This document shows positions 52,553-64,000 of a DNA stretch of 64,000 bases, piece by piece. The position numbers were made by a program, and so were the translations under genes. This stretch comes from Agelaius tricolor (taxonomy: Eukaryota; Chordata; Aves; Passeriformes; Icteridae). The notes beneath the pieces were generated by a model. That model ran no database searches, was not told the origin of the DNA, and was given only the letters and a program-made list of their open reading frames with translations. The first letter of the stretch is position 1. The number at the start of each line of letters is the position of its first letter. Where the stretch lies: positions 7,255,001 to 7,319,000 of the forward strand of contig JALJCS010000029.1 of the NCBI GenBank assembly GCA_023055355.1, given 5' to 3'.

Positions 52553-55010
52553 CTTTTAACACCAGGAAATGTCCCCACCAGAAGCATCATAAGGGCTGGG
52601 TGTTCACAGGCAGATGAGAGAGCAGAGCAGTGCTGAAGGGGAAATGGAAATGGAATCAGCTGGGAATGGAGCACAAGGCTATGTTTAGCCTCGCCAGGCA
52701 TGGAAAAATATTTATTTCCAGCCCCAGGGATAGAGCAGGGCCACGTAATTAAGCAGCAGCAGGGATGAAGGCCACTCTTGATGCCTTTCTGGCCCCAGGG
52801 AGCAGCTGCAGCAGCCCAGCAGCAGAGCTGGGGACACTAAAGCAGCGCCAGTGTCACCACTCGGGAGGTTTGGCCCCTGTTTGTTCCTCTTGTCTCAAGG
52901 CAGGAACTGCCAGGGATGCTCTGGAAATCCCTTTTCTCCCAGTTCTGGGGCTGGAATCTCCTGGAGCTTCCTCTGGTGCTCTGCTGCTGAAACATCTCCA
53001 AAACACTGCTGGACAAACCCACCAGGGCCCATTTCTCTCCTTTCCCTCTGTCCTGGAGCTTTTCCAGGCTGAGCTCCGGTTACCCCAGCAGCCCCAGGGG
53101 CTGCATTCTCCCATTCCCAGCCCCTGTCTCAGACTTCCAGGCAGAGTTTGCAGGGAATAAAAGCAGGGTTTGCAGCAGTGGCCGGGCTGGTGGTTTGTGT
53201 AATTCCTGTTGCATTCCCAGCAGGAATCTCCTCCTGGGAATCCCATGGCTTTAGCAAAGGCTCTCCCACCTCTTCACCTGGGAATCCCTGGCTCAGATTG
53301 CACCCAAAGTGTGGCACAGGACGCTCAGGGACACCTGGGGAACTCAGTCAGCAGGAACTGAAATGCAGGATAAATGTTCTGCCCCTCTGGGATGTGGCTC
53401 TGCAGGAATCCAGCTCTGCCTTTGGTGACTCAACACCGTTGGTAGCATAAAGAAACCATTTCATGAGCAGGAAAAGGGGCAGAGAAGGACAGAAAAGCTT
53501 TCCTAGAATGAAAACTCGGGCGGAATCCTCCCTCCTGAAAGCTGCTCCCTGCCAGTCTGTGCCAATTTCAATGGCAAACAAGTGATTCCTTTTGGATCAG
53601 CACATTTGTCCTGAAAATGCTGGGTTTCCAAATTTCCTGCTCGAAGACATGGATGGGAAACAACTCACAGGAGGTGCCAGCCTGTTTTTTGTGTGTCTGA
53701 CGCTCCATGTACGCTCCTGGTGACCTATAAATAATTAATAACAATAAATCTGCATATGCAGAGCTGCAGGCAGAGCCTCTCTCGTGCCTTTGCCCACACA
53801 AAGAGTTGGGCAGAGGCTTTCAGAGCAAAAATAACTCCATTTTCTGCCCCACCTGGGTCCTGAAATTATAGCATAGACTTTTAGCAGATTTACAGTCCCA
53901 AAATTTGGGCAAAAAGAGGAGTTGCACTGCCCTGTTCAGCAGAGGGGTGAAGAGAAAAGGGTTTTTGTCTCATTTTCCCCTCTCCAAGCTGCCTCTAGCT
54001 CTCATTCCCACATCATTTTCCCCCTTTCCAAACTGCACCATCAGGAAAAATCATCCCAATAAACAACACATTGTGTGCAACCTCATTTTGGGCTTTCCAA
54101 ATAATGGCAGAGTGGGGCTTCACAAAAACCTGACTTTTCAATGCTTCCTACATTCATTTTTTTTTATTTACAAGGGGTTTTATTTCCCATTACAAACGGA
54201 GCATTCATGCGTTGACAGAAGTTATGCCTGGACTCCCTGCACTCAGGGATCCACATGGATTTACTGCTTTACTCCTTTTCCCCCTCATGCAACTCTGATT
54301 TTCCCCAAGCACTTTCCAGATTGTGCCTCTGCACAAGGATAAAATAAAAAGTTGATTAATTTTGAGAGATAGCTCATGATTAACTCGACAGACAGAGAGT
54401 AATTTTTGATTTCCAAAGGGCACATTTATTTCAATATTTGAAAGCCATCACGCATCCAAGGGACCTCCTGAGAGAGAGCAAAATTCACCATCCAGAACTT
54501 TTAATTCCCCTTGAATTAGTGGTTCCAGGATAGTACAAGGGGCTGACTCAGCTCATGAGAGAATATGAATTTTCTCATGGAGAAATTGCTAGAAACAGGT
54601 CACCAGCATTCTCATTTTAAATATTTGGGGTATTTTTCCCAAGGATCCCCTCTCACCGTGTGGCTGCTCAAACTTCACTGCCATTTTCCCTGGTTCTCCT
54701 CCTGTTTGTGGGTTTCTGCTCCATTTCCCCTCCCCTCCTGGTTTTAAAATGCCCTTTGGAGAGTTCTGTTAGTGTTCAACTCCATTTATTCCTCCAATTG
54801 ACAAGCTAGGCAGGAAAACTTCCACTTCATGGTCCAGCACAAGCTCTGTGTAAATTCTGCTGCCTTGAGAGAGTTCTTTTTTCAGGAAAGATATTTTATT
54901 TTATATTTTAATTGACATGGGGGGTTTAAAGTTTGCTGTGTTCAAATCTCATCTTCCATGGATTTAATCTTCCATTAAACTCCTATTTTTATCCAGCCAT
55001 GGCACATTTT
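52553..55010. other. Non-coding sequence, no gene recognised
   Basis: The sequence is unique throughout. 53720-53765 (CTATAAATAATTAATAAC and TCTGCATATGCAGA) is an AT-rich spot with a 14-bp palindrome. 54340-54440 is TAAT-containing. Frames of 130-145 codons match nothing. Confidence 0.4.
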
Positions 55011-57924
55011 GGAGGGTGATTTCCCATTTCCCAGCGAATATGGAGCAGAATTTCCTCTGTCCACACTTCCCTGACCTCTGTTGTGACGAAACCCCAAATA
55101 TTTGGGAACAACTCCCATTCCAGGCTTCCCATTTGGGCCTGCACAGAGTCCACTCTGAATCCAGCCCTGCCAGGAGCCAGAGCTGCCAACTGCAATTTTC
55201 TGGCTGGAAAGGGCAAGCGGGCAACTTTCAGGCATCTGTTAAATTCATATGTTAAATTCAGTCTGAAATGAGCATTCCTGGCCCCAAAATGCCGCGGGGA
55301 GGAAGAGCAGGCCCTGCTCCCTCTGCTCCTGCGGGTTTGAGGGAGCTGGGGGTGCTCAGGCACGGGGCTGTTCACCACAACACCCCCACTGCAGATTTTC
55401 CCAGTCATCTGTAACAACAATGGCCCAGATCTGTATCTCAGAAAAGCCAAAACCAGCTCAGCTCCGCTGAGGCAGAGCAGGAGGAAAGGGTGGCCCAGCT
55501 CCAAAAAAACCAGCAGAGCGTCGACACCCAGCAAGGATCTGGCCATATGTGGATCTGCAGGAATATTTTGACTTTCTGCTTCCCCCACGAAACTCGGGCT
55601 AATTGGCAGAGTTTGTGTTCCAAAGGCAGCTGAAAAAGGAGCTTTTGTGTCCGTGTGTCCGTGTGCAGGGGGTGAGGAGCGGGAGGGGGGAGCCCCAGGG
55701 TGGGATCTTTGGGGAGGGAAAAGCAGGGATTCACTTTTAGGGCAGCAGATTGCCTTTCCGAGATCTTGTCCCTGTTTCTTTGCAGACCTTCCCTTTTTCT
55801 GGGTGTTTGTTGGGTTGGGTGTTTTTCATTCACTTAGAGAAAAGGAAAACAGGGATTCTCAAAGAAGCAAGGTGGGAAAAACTGAGCCCAAGGCCATTCT
55901 CTGTCCCCCCAGGCTGCTGGGGGAGAGGAGCTTCAGAAAAATGGGAGTGAAACTGAGCCTGGAAGGGAGGGAAGGTGTTTTAGGATGGGGTTTTATTTAT
56001 TCTGATGGGATTGGTCATAAATTAAATTAGTTTTCCCCAAGTGGAGGCTGTTTTGCCCATGACAGCAAACGGGGAGGGATCTCCCCCAGCCGGGGTCAGC
56101 CCACCCCAGATGGGCAAATATTGAGTTTGGGTTTGTTTGTGTGGAGCCTGAGATGAATCCCCACACCAACCCAGCTATTTATCAAGCAAAAAACCCCTCT
56201 CCCCTTCGGAGTCCCTGCTGCAGAACCAATATTTGATTTTAATTTGCTGTGTACAGGCCCTAGCAGAGCAAACAGGGCTGTTGACATTGTTCCCTGGGCT
56301 CCTGGGCACATCCATCAGACACGCTGCTCTCCTCAGCTCACCCTGCCCACAACAACTTCACACTGAACTTTCAGGAATACAACCAGGCCTTTTCCCACTA
56401 ATTCCAGTGATGTGCCAGCTCTGGCAGCTGCCCTGTGCTCCCAGCTCCTCCTGGCATTGCTCACACTGCAATTTACACCAAACCTGTGCTTCCCCCATCC
56501 CTGGTGTCTCAAAGGCTCTTTGGGGCTAAAAAAACCCAAATTTTCAGCAGCTCTAGAGCCAGACATTGAGATGTCTTCAGCCCTGGGATTGTCCCTTCCC
56601 ACAGCTGAAGCACAAACTGTGTGGCTGCAGGGAATAAAGTTCCACAGGAGTAGAGGACACTGATTTTGGGGGATGATCACCATGATACCTCCTGGAAAAC
56701 ACATCAATAAATGCCCCCATTGCCCTCAGCTGGTGATTTTCCCTGTCCCAGGCACTGGGGCTGGGCCCAGCACACAATTTCCCCATAGAGCAATTTTTTT
56801 TTTAACATAAATTTCACCTCCATCCCACGTCGGGGGGTTCAGCATCCCAAGCCTTCCACGACCTGCACCTCGCTCTCCTCAGTACTGCAGCAAGGGAGAG
56901 TTTTTCCTCTGCATGGAGGGGACCTGCAGACCCTCTGCAATGTTTTATTATGCAGAGTCAACACTGAAGCTTCACGGGTTGTATTAAAATATCCATTTTC
57001 TAAAAGCCTTTTCAAGCAGAAGCTTTGAACATTGCAGAATGTGGCCTCTGTGAGTGACCAGGATAATTTTATTCCTGAGATTTCCCTCTGAGTTCTTTCA
57101 CAGCTTTTTTTCTCTGAAACAACCCCTTTGTTTTTGCTCTTATGGGGACCAGGAGCCCAGGTTGGATGCAGCTTTTCCATTTCTTCTCCAGACCCCCCCT
57201 TGCAGCTGCTCATCTGCATCTGGAGCTTCCAAGGCAGATGTTTCCAAAGACAGAGAGGTCACCAGAGGGAAAATCCAGCTGTGTCCTGCTGGACTCGGTG
57301 TCTTCACTCTGTCATCCCCTTTCCCTCCCTGCTCCCTCAGGGAAAGGAATCCAATTCTGTTTGCTTTGATCAGACAAATGTTTCTCCCCCAGCTGCTCCA
57401 TTAGGGGCCTGTTCAGAGCCCTAATTAAGGGTTCTGCCACTTAAATCAAGTCCAACACCACGCAGAGAGCTGAGTAATGGGACCCAGCTCCCCACAGCAG
57501 TTCTGTTGTTTTCTGCATAAAGGGAAATAAATGACATTTGTGCAAGTCCCCAGTCTGCTGGGTTTTCCAGCCGTGGCCTCCAATGAAAATTTTTCTTCCA
57601 GGAAAAAAAGGAGGAAGTGAGACACATTGAAATGAGACCCTTGAAAGAGGGAAATCCTCATTTACAGCCAGAAAGTGCGACCTGGGAAAGTGCTCCCTGC
57701 TCCCTAAAATCTCCATTCAAAATCTCCACAGCATCTGCATTCCAAACCTTGCTCTGGCTGCTCCTGCTGCAGGGATGCTGCCACGAGGGAGATGGATTTT
57801 TCCTGCTGAATTCTTTACAATTTCATGGCTTCTTTCTGTGGGGATCCTGCATCCCTTCTGCAGAGAAAGGGGATCAAACACGGCCACAGGGGCTGCCAGC
57901 TGCAGGTCTGCAGGGCTGACCCCA
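55011..57924. other. Non-coding sequence, no gene recognised
   Basis: A minus-strand frame of 199 codons (54989-55588) lies in moderately GC-rich sequence, and shorter frames overlap it on the other strand. Its translation has no domain I recognise, so I do not call it. No transposon, array or RNA gene was seen in the rest. Confidence 0.38.
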
Positions 57925-58530
57925 TTTCCGCAGGTCAAACCCCAGTTCTACCTCCTATTTCCTCTCCTTTCCAGGGGAGAAAGGCTTCAAAATCAAACCC
58001 CAGCTCCACCTTCTGATTCCTCAAAATCAAACCCCAGCTCCACCTTCTGATTCCTCAAAATCAAACCCCATCTCTACCTTCTGATTCCTCTCCTTTCCAT
58101 GGGAGAAAGGTCTCAAAATCAAACTCCAGCTTTACCTTCTAATTCTTCTAATTTCTGGGGGCCAAAAAGCCTCAAAATCAAACCCCAGCTCCGCCTTCTG
58201 ATTCCTCTCCTTTCTGGGGCAGAAAGGTCTCAAAATCAAACCCCAACTCCATCTTCTAATTCCTCAAAATCAAACCCCAGCTCCACCTTCTAATTCCTCA
58301 AAATCAAATCCCAGCTCCACCTTCTGATTCCTCAAAATCAAACCCCATCTCCACCTTCTGATTCCTCTCCTTTCTGGGGCAGAAAAGCCTCAAAACCAAA
58401 CCCCAGCTCTGCCTTCTGATTCCTCAAAACCAAACCCCAACTCCATCTTCTGATTCCTCAGAATCAAACCCCAGACTCCATCTTCTAATTCCTCAAAATC
58501 AAACCCCATCTCTATTTTCTGATTCCTCTC
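57925..58530. repeat. Minisatellite, about 34-bp unit with longer variants, about 16 copies
   Basis: The basic unit is CTCAAAATCAAACCCCAGC followed by TCCACCTTCTGATTC. Longer units carry CTCTCCTTTCTGGGGCAGAAAG before CTCAAAATC. Long and short units are interspersed irregularly. It is pyrimidine- and adenine-rich, with almost no G on the plus strand outside the long form. Confidence 0.93.
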
Positions 58531-59144
58531 CTTTCCATGGGAGAAGGACATCAAAGCAATTCTGTGGGGCACTCCCTGACCCTTACCTGGCCAGGTGGGC
58601 CCAGCCCTGCCCCAAACAGACGCAGGGAAGCCGCAGCAGAGCCGCAGGTTCTGGCAGCCTCTGGCCCCGGCAGGAGCAGCAGGCCAGCAGGGTTGTCTCA
58701 GGCTGTTTCTGCAGAGCTTCACCCAAGCCTTGCTGCCATCCCTGCTCGGAGCAGCCACGGATGGTGCTGCCTCTGCTGCTCCAAATGCTGTGTCTGGCTG
58801 GGGCTGGGGTGTGAACGGAGCCTGCCTGACCCCTGCGGGTGCCAGGCACAGCCCTCCCCTGTCCCAGCGCCTGCAGCCTGGCAGCAGGCAGGAAAACCCT
58901 GCTCCCCTTCCCCGGCAGACTGTCACAAGCTGCTCCAAGCTATTTTCTGCTCGCTGTGGCACCCAGCAGCTCCGGGGAAGTGGAGCAGGGGAAGCCTCTC
59001 CCTGCAAAAGCACAGGCTGCAAGGCATTTTCCACGCTCCCTCCTCTCCCTTTGGCAGCACAGTTTGTGTGTTCCTCCCTCCTGGGAATCCTTCTGGGTTC
59101 AGAATCTCAGCTGGGACCTCCAGCAGCCCTTGGGATTAAGGATT
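58531..59144. other. GC-rich non-coding stretch
   Basis: This is the most GC- and CpG-rich unique stretch of the right half, open on both strands for 186-214 codons. The frames overlap each other and the minisatellite, and none resembles a known protein. A small unmethylated island or an unrecognised exon cannot be excluded. Confidence 0.4.
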
Positions 59145-59905
59145 TAATTATTTAAGGATTGGGTCAAAATATATTTAATATATAATATTTAATGATTAGG
59201 TCAAATATATTTAATATATAATATTTAAGGATTGGGTCAATATATATTTAATATAATATTTTTAAGGATTGGGTCAAAATACATTTTATATATAATATTT
59301 AAGGATTGGGTCAAAATACATTTAATATATAATATTAAAGGATTGGGTCAAATATATTTAATATATAATATTTAATGATTAGGTCAAATATATTTAATAT
59401 ATAATATTTTATATATAATGTCTATGGGTTGGGTCAAGATATACTTAATATATAATATTTAAGGATTGGGTCAAAATACATTTAATATATAATATTTAAT
59501 GATTGGGTCAAAATACATTTAATATATAATATTTAAGGATTGGGTCAAATATATTTAATATATATTATTTAAGGATTGGGGCAAAGTATATTTAATATAT
59601 AATATTTAATATATAATGTTTAAGGGTTGGGTCAAGATATACTTAATATATAATATTTAAGGATTGGGTCAAAATAAATTTAATATATAATATTTAATGA
59701 TTGGGTCAAAATACATTTAATATATAATATTTAATATATAATGTTCAAGGATTGGGTCAAAGTGCATTTTATATATAATATTTAAGGATTGGGTCAAAAG
59801 ATATTTAATACATAGTATTTAAGGATTGGGTCAAGATATATTTAAAATATAGTATTTAAAATATAATATTTAAAATATAATATTTAAGGATTGGGTCACA
59901 AGCCA
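59145..59905. repeat. AT-rich minisatellite, about 37-40-bp unit, about 18 copies
   Basis: The unit is AAGGATTGGGTCAAAATAC followed by ATTTAATATATAATATTT. Some units are enlarged by an extra TTTAATATATAA block. The only G/C-containing part is GGATTGGGTCAA, which recurs every 38 bases or so. Runs of two to three units (for example ending TGTTTAAGGGTTGGG) recur as blocks, which shows higher-order duplication. Confidence 0.95.
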
Positions 59906-62279
59906 GCATTTAAGGATTGTGTCAAAAGCATAAATATCATTGCCAGCTGCGCCACCTCCTCTGCTCAGGCCCTGGAGGTAACCCCAGCTCAGTGGGAGCA
60001 GCTCCAGGGCCTGTAATTCCAGCTGCATTAACTGTGAACATCACCCAGCACATGAACTGAGCTGGGCCTGCCTCCAGTGCCAGGGCTGCCATAAATCAGC
60101 CCCGATCCATGGGCAGGGATTCTCTCTCCCCCACCATCAGATTTCATCACACACAACTCCAGATTCCCTGGCTGCCCTGTGGCCTGGAGAATCACCAGAA
60201 TTAATGCTCTGCCTGTGCCCAGCTGAAATGTTTATGGGGCAGCATCACCCAGCCTGGATTTCTTGCTTAAAACCCTGCATTAATTTCTTTGTGCTACAAG
60301 CAGTTCATTTTTTTTTTTTTTAATTTGCTGGTATAGAAACCACTGAAACTTCATGGGATTTTTTTGGTTAATTTTTGGCTATTGTTTTTTTTTTAGCTAT
60401 TGTTTTACAGGCTCCTTGTCCAGCAAGCTTTCAGTGCTCCCCAAATGCACAGGAGTGGATTTGTCTGGGGGTGCTGCACAGTCAGGGCTGGGCTCTGAGA
60501 GCTGACCTTGGGCACAGGCTCTGGCACTGGGGCTCTCTGGGGACAAATCACTGTCCAGGTAAATTTGGGAGCAAATTAAATCCAGGCAATCCGGGCTGCT
60601 GGCCTCCAGAAGGGGCTCAGAGGGGATTTTCCTCAACATGGGATGGTTTGAGCTCAGCTGCTGGAGCGAGTGAGGGGCTCAAGCTGGGATTTCCTATCAG
60701 GAATCTTTATCAGTGCCACCCAACGCCTCTGACAGCCTGTGCAGGGTCCGTGGGGGATGGAATCCCTGTGGGAAGGACTCCAGACATCCCAGGCTCTGTT
60801 CCCTGCTCTCCTGGCTCCAAGGGGAAATATTTTATTCAGCTGCCACGAGCAGAGGCGGTTCCACCTCTGAAGATTTTTTGAAAGATCTGTTTTCAGCCTT
60901 ATTCTGGATTTCTGTGCAAGTCACAGGCAGATTTCAAAGCTGGTTTGATGCCTGAAGATGCAATCTTTGTGACCTTGCCTTATAAACAGCATCCCATCCT
61001 TACCTGGCTTTAGGTACCAAAATCTCCTCCTTAATCTCTTGGCTTTCCAGCTGTCAAATATTTCTTTCTCTTTTTCTTTTTTATTTTTTTTTTGTTTTTG
61101 CATCTTGGGAGCTCTAGAGATTAATTTGTTCACATAAATGGTGTGAGACACAGGGAGGGAAACATCATTAGTAGGAGAGGACAGCAAACAAATTTGAAGC
61201 AAGAAATGTTTTTTGATGCAGTTACCTTCAGATGGGAGGGGAAGGAAATGGGGAAGGCTGATTTTTCCTTTCTTTAGAAAGGCAGCAATTAAAACCTTCA
61301 CATTTCTGTGCACGAAGGGAGTGAAAAAGTTTCCAAAATCCACCACAACAATCTCCAGACTGTCAGAATTTTTCAGATGATTGCAATGTTGACAAAACAA
61401 ATCCCATTTTGAGACAGCCTCCTGAAAGGAGCCCCTCCAAGTGCTCTGCAAACATCACAACAGGATGTTTTGACACTGAAGGCACTTCACCCCCGTGGTG
61501 AGCATGGGGAATGTTGTCAGAATTGACACCAATTCTTACAACACATCAATTCCAGCAGGCAGGGGAGCGTTTATGGAGAGTGAAATGGGAAAAACCTCAG
61601 CATCTCCGTGCCAGAGGAGCAGCTGAGGGTGCAGCAGCAGCTCCTGGGGGCTGTGTCCCCACAAACCTGCCAGGATTAATGTCTGCCCATGATGGACACA
61701 GCCACGAGATTTTGGGGCAGATCTAAGCTAGGTCTGTTTGTATATCAGGGGTTAATGTCCAATTACAGCTTCAGGTAATGAAGTCCCATTGCCCCGTTTG
61801 CTTCTCCCTCTGGTTCACTTTTGTTTGTCCTTTTTGGGCCTGGGGCTGTCATGGTGACCTTGTTCCCAGGCCCAGAAGGATTTATTCTGCCCAAAAAGTG
61901 AGGAGAGCTAAAAGCAGCATTTTAGCAGAGCTCAGAATGCAGCACAGAACCTGGAAAACAGAAACCAGCAAACTGCTCAGGATGCAGCACAGAACCTGAA
62001 AAGCACAAAAGCTGAACAGCTCAGGCATCAGCCAAAGCCTGTGCTCAGCTGCTGTGGGGACTGTCCCCTGCCAGGGAGGTGGCAGTGCCAGCCCAGCCCG
62101 GGCTCAGACAGGGCACAGCTCCCGGTCCTCGTGAGCAGGGGCAGCGCCTGACCCTGCCCATCCCATGCTCCTGATCAATCCCCCTGCAGCCAGCAACAGC
62201 CCCAGAGCTGGGGAGATCGATGGACACTGGGGACAGAATGGAAAATCCTGGCCTGCCTCGGGCAGAGGCTGTGCCAGCC
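59906..62279. other. Non-coding sequence, no gene recognised
   Basis: A minus-strand frame of 176 codons (60921-61451) is not repeat-derived and is Lys/Phe-rich, but I find no family resemblance and its length is within chance for this much sequence. 60310-60322 and 61081-61092 are T-runs. 61930-62005 contains two copies of CAGGATGCAGCACAGAACCTG-type sequence about 50 bp apart. Confidence 0.4.
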
Positions 62280-62910
62280 CCGGGCTCTGGGACACAGGAA
62301 CAGCTCTGAGCCATGGGGACAGCTCTGGGATGCAGGAACAGCTCTGGGACATAGGGACAGCTCTGGGACACAGGGACAGCTCTGGGATACAGGGACAGCT
62401 CTGAGCCATGGGGACAGCTCTGGGACACAGGGACAGCTCTGGAACATAGGGACAGAACAGCTCTGGCATATAGGAACAGCTCTGGGACACAGGAACAGCT
62501 CTGGGACACAGGAACAGCTCTGGGACATGGGAACAGCTCTGAGCCATGGGGACAGCTCTGGGACACAGAACAGAACAGCTCTGGGACACAGGGACAGCTC
62601 TGGAACATAGGGACAGCTCTGGGACACAGGGACAGCTCTGGGATACAGGGACAGCTCTGGGATACAGGGACAGTTCTGGAACACAGGGACAGCTCTGGAA
62701 CACAGGGACAGCTCTGAGCCATGGGGACAGCTCTGGGACACAGAACAGAACAGCTCTGGGACACAGGGACAGCTCTGGGACACAGGGACAGCTCTGGGAC
62801 ACAGGGACAGCTCTGGGACGTAGGGACAGCTCTGGGACACAGGGACAGCTCTGGGACACAGAACAGCTCTGGGACACAGAACAGCTCTGGGACACAGGGA
62901 CAGCTCTGGC
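62280..62910. repeat. Minisatellite, 19-bp unit, about 32 copies
   Basis: The unit AGCTCTGGGACACAGGGAC has variants GAGCCATGG, GGATACAGG, GGAACACAGG and ACAGAACAGA. Blocks of about 175 bp recur (for example GAGCCATGGGGACAGC at 62402, 62540 and 62715), showing higher-order structure. Because three units make 57 bp and the unit lacks stops, both strands are open for 276-372 codons; the Cys/Pro/Val-rich translations are periodic by-products. Confidence 0.96.
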
Positions 62911-64000
62911 CAGGTTTTGGTCCTGCAGAGCCATACCTGGGCAGCTGCTGCTGTTTCAAAGGGAGCCAGGCAGGGCTGGGGCAGCCTGTGGAGCTCCTGG
63001 GTGGCCGCTGGACCATCCCTCCTGCCTTGATGGGTCTGGCACACCCCTGCAAAGAGCAGCCAATATTTGTGCCTTTAGATGGATTTTCCACTCCTCTCCC
63101 TGTCCAGAGCAGCTCAGTGCCCATGTGCTGTGTGTGGGTGCACAGGCATTGTCTGGTTCTCATCTGTTCTTTGTAAAATATCCATTTTCTTCTGTTTGGA
63201 AGTCAAAAAAAACCCCAAAAAAAACCCACAAACCCCAAAGCAGAGATGTTGTGAAGAGCAGTGCCAGCATTTCCCGAGCTGGATTCAGGACAGAGCTGCC
63301 CATGAGGGAGGGTGGGGTGGGCTCTGCACCCCTGGGTTTGGCTGCTCGGTCTGTGCAGGCTCTGCAGCAGCAGCCTGAGCTCACGTCTGCCTGCAGGGCT
63401 GCCTGCACATGAGCTCTGGGTGCTCAGGAACTCGGCCCAGCTGGAGAACTCTGACCTGAAGGAGCCCCATGCCTCAGCCTTGGCGCGGTTTTGTGGTTCC
63501 TGTGCCACACAAAAGCAGAGCCCTGCCCTGGAGCGCTCCAGCACAGAGCTGCCAGCGTGCTCTGAGAGCTCAGGGTGCAGAATTCCTCCTGGAAAGGGAC
63601 AAAACTCACCCCAGGGCTCCACACCAAACCCTGAGCTGGCTCTCTACTTCATCTTCCCATTCTTCCACCCACTCTTTCCTCCTCCTCCTCCTTATGTCAC
63701 ATTTGGTTTACATTTAGTTGTTACAGAAACCCCCAAGTTTTGCAAATGTAAGAACAATTTTCCCTCTAGAATATCGAGTTTCCCCTGGCAACTGCCTCAA
63801 CTCCTGGATTCCAAAATGTTATTTTCTTGACCTATAAATAGGAGAAAGAGGCCAGCTGTGGTGCAGATGAAACGTGTCCTGCATGCTCTGGGATTCTCTC
63901 CCAAATCCTGCGAGCTGGAATCAGCTTTGGTTTCTCTGCTCCCTTTTTCCACCTTTTCTTTTTTAGGAGCTGAAATCTGAATGCCAGCACGTGAGGAGCT
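62911..64000. other. Non-coding sequence to the window end, no gene recognised
   Basis: Unique sequence with an A-run at about 63205-63230. Frames of 139-172 codons overlap on both strands and match nothing. No transposon or RNA gene was seen. Confidence 0.42.

Noticed and set aside
58390..59155. Overlapping 186-214-codon frames in GC-rich sequence
   Set aside because: Frames on both strands overlap each other and run into a minisatellite, so GC content explains them.
60921..61451. 176-codon minus-strand frame not derived from repeats
   Set aside because: The length is compatible with chance in 64 kb of six-frame sequence. No domain, signal or splice context was recognised. A protein search would settle it.
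62045..63163. 372-codon minus-strand frame and overlapping 276-289-codon frames on both strands
   Set aside because: They are produced by a 19-bp stop-free tandem array; the translations are periodic and all frames are open.

Overview
The window looks like non-coding nuclear DNA from a songbird (passerine). Three things point to this. There are nuclear copies of mitochondrial DNA with avian gene order (COX2, tRNA-Lys, ATP8, ATP6, and separately tRNA-Phe followed by 12S). There are CR1-type LINE 3' tails. There are several solo LTRs whose sequences I recognise as common in songbird genomes. I found no protein-coding exon. The open reading frames are short, or come from GC-rich or tandemly repeated sequence, and none resembles a known cellular protein. 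I cannot exclude small exons or long non-coding RNAs.

Layout. 1-400 is a TAAT-rich stretch that looks like conserved non-coding sequence. 1.5-2.15 kb is a regular 53-bp minisatellite, followed by the first solo LTR (2196-2580). 4.0-5.1 kb is an inverted duplication with a large ATT/AT-rich expansion in one arm. 8.3-10.03 kb is a nested composite: an LTR and flanking retroviral-like sequence, then a mitochondrial insertion, which is itself split inside ATP8 by a second copy of the first LTR family. 11.1-12.0 kb holds two more minisatellites. 14.3-16.25 kb has a 350-bp tandem duplication, an octamer-bearing unique island, and an LTR whose 5' part carries a 150-bp unit repeated three times. 16.4-16.85, 21.3-22.05 and 23.0-24.2 kb hold further tandem and AT-rich arrays. 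A near-identical 52-bp element occurs in opposite orientation at 18.98 and 20.91 kb. 26.9-27.3 kb is a third copy of the first LTR family, in the opposite orientation. 31.09-31.42 kb is a second mitochondrial insertion (minus strand). CR1 remnants lie at 31.9, 34.2 and 50.3 kb. 33.15-34.9 kb has three arrays. 39.0-39.7 kb is an unrelated LTR with 4-bp target duplications. 40.05-41.2 kb has two arrays and another inverted repeat. 44.6-45.5 kb has a 26-bp array and a fourth copy of the first LTR family. 45.75-48.55 kb is the largest inverted duplication, with arms of about 404 and 455 bp. The right quarter holds arrays at 51.5, 52.3, 57.9, 59.15 and 62.3 kb.

Nothing here works as a gene system. 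The main interest is structural: an unusually high density of minisatellites, three inverted duplications with divergent array lengths in their arms, four members of one LTR family with 6-bp target duplications, and a mitochondrial insertion that can be ordered in time relative to an LTR insertion. Several unique TAAT- or octamer-rich islands could be enhancers, but that rests on composition only.
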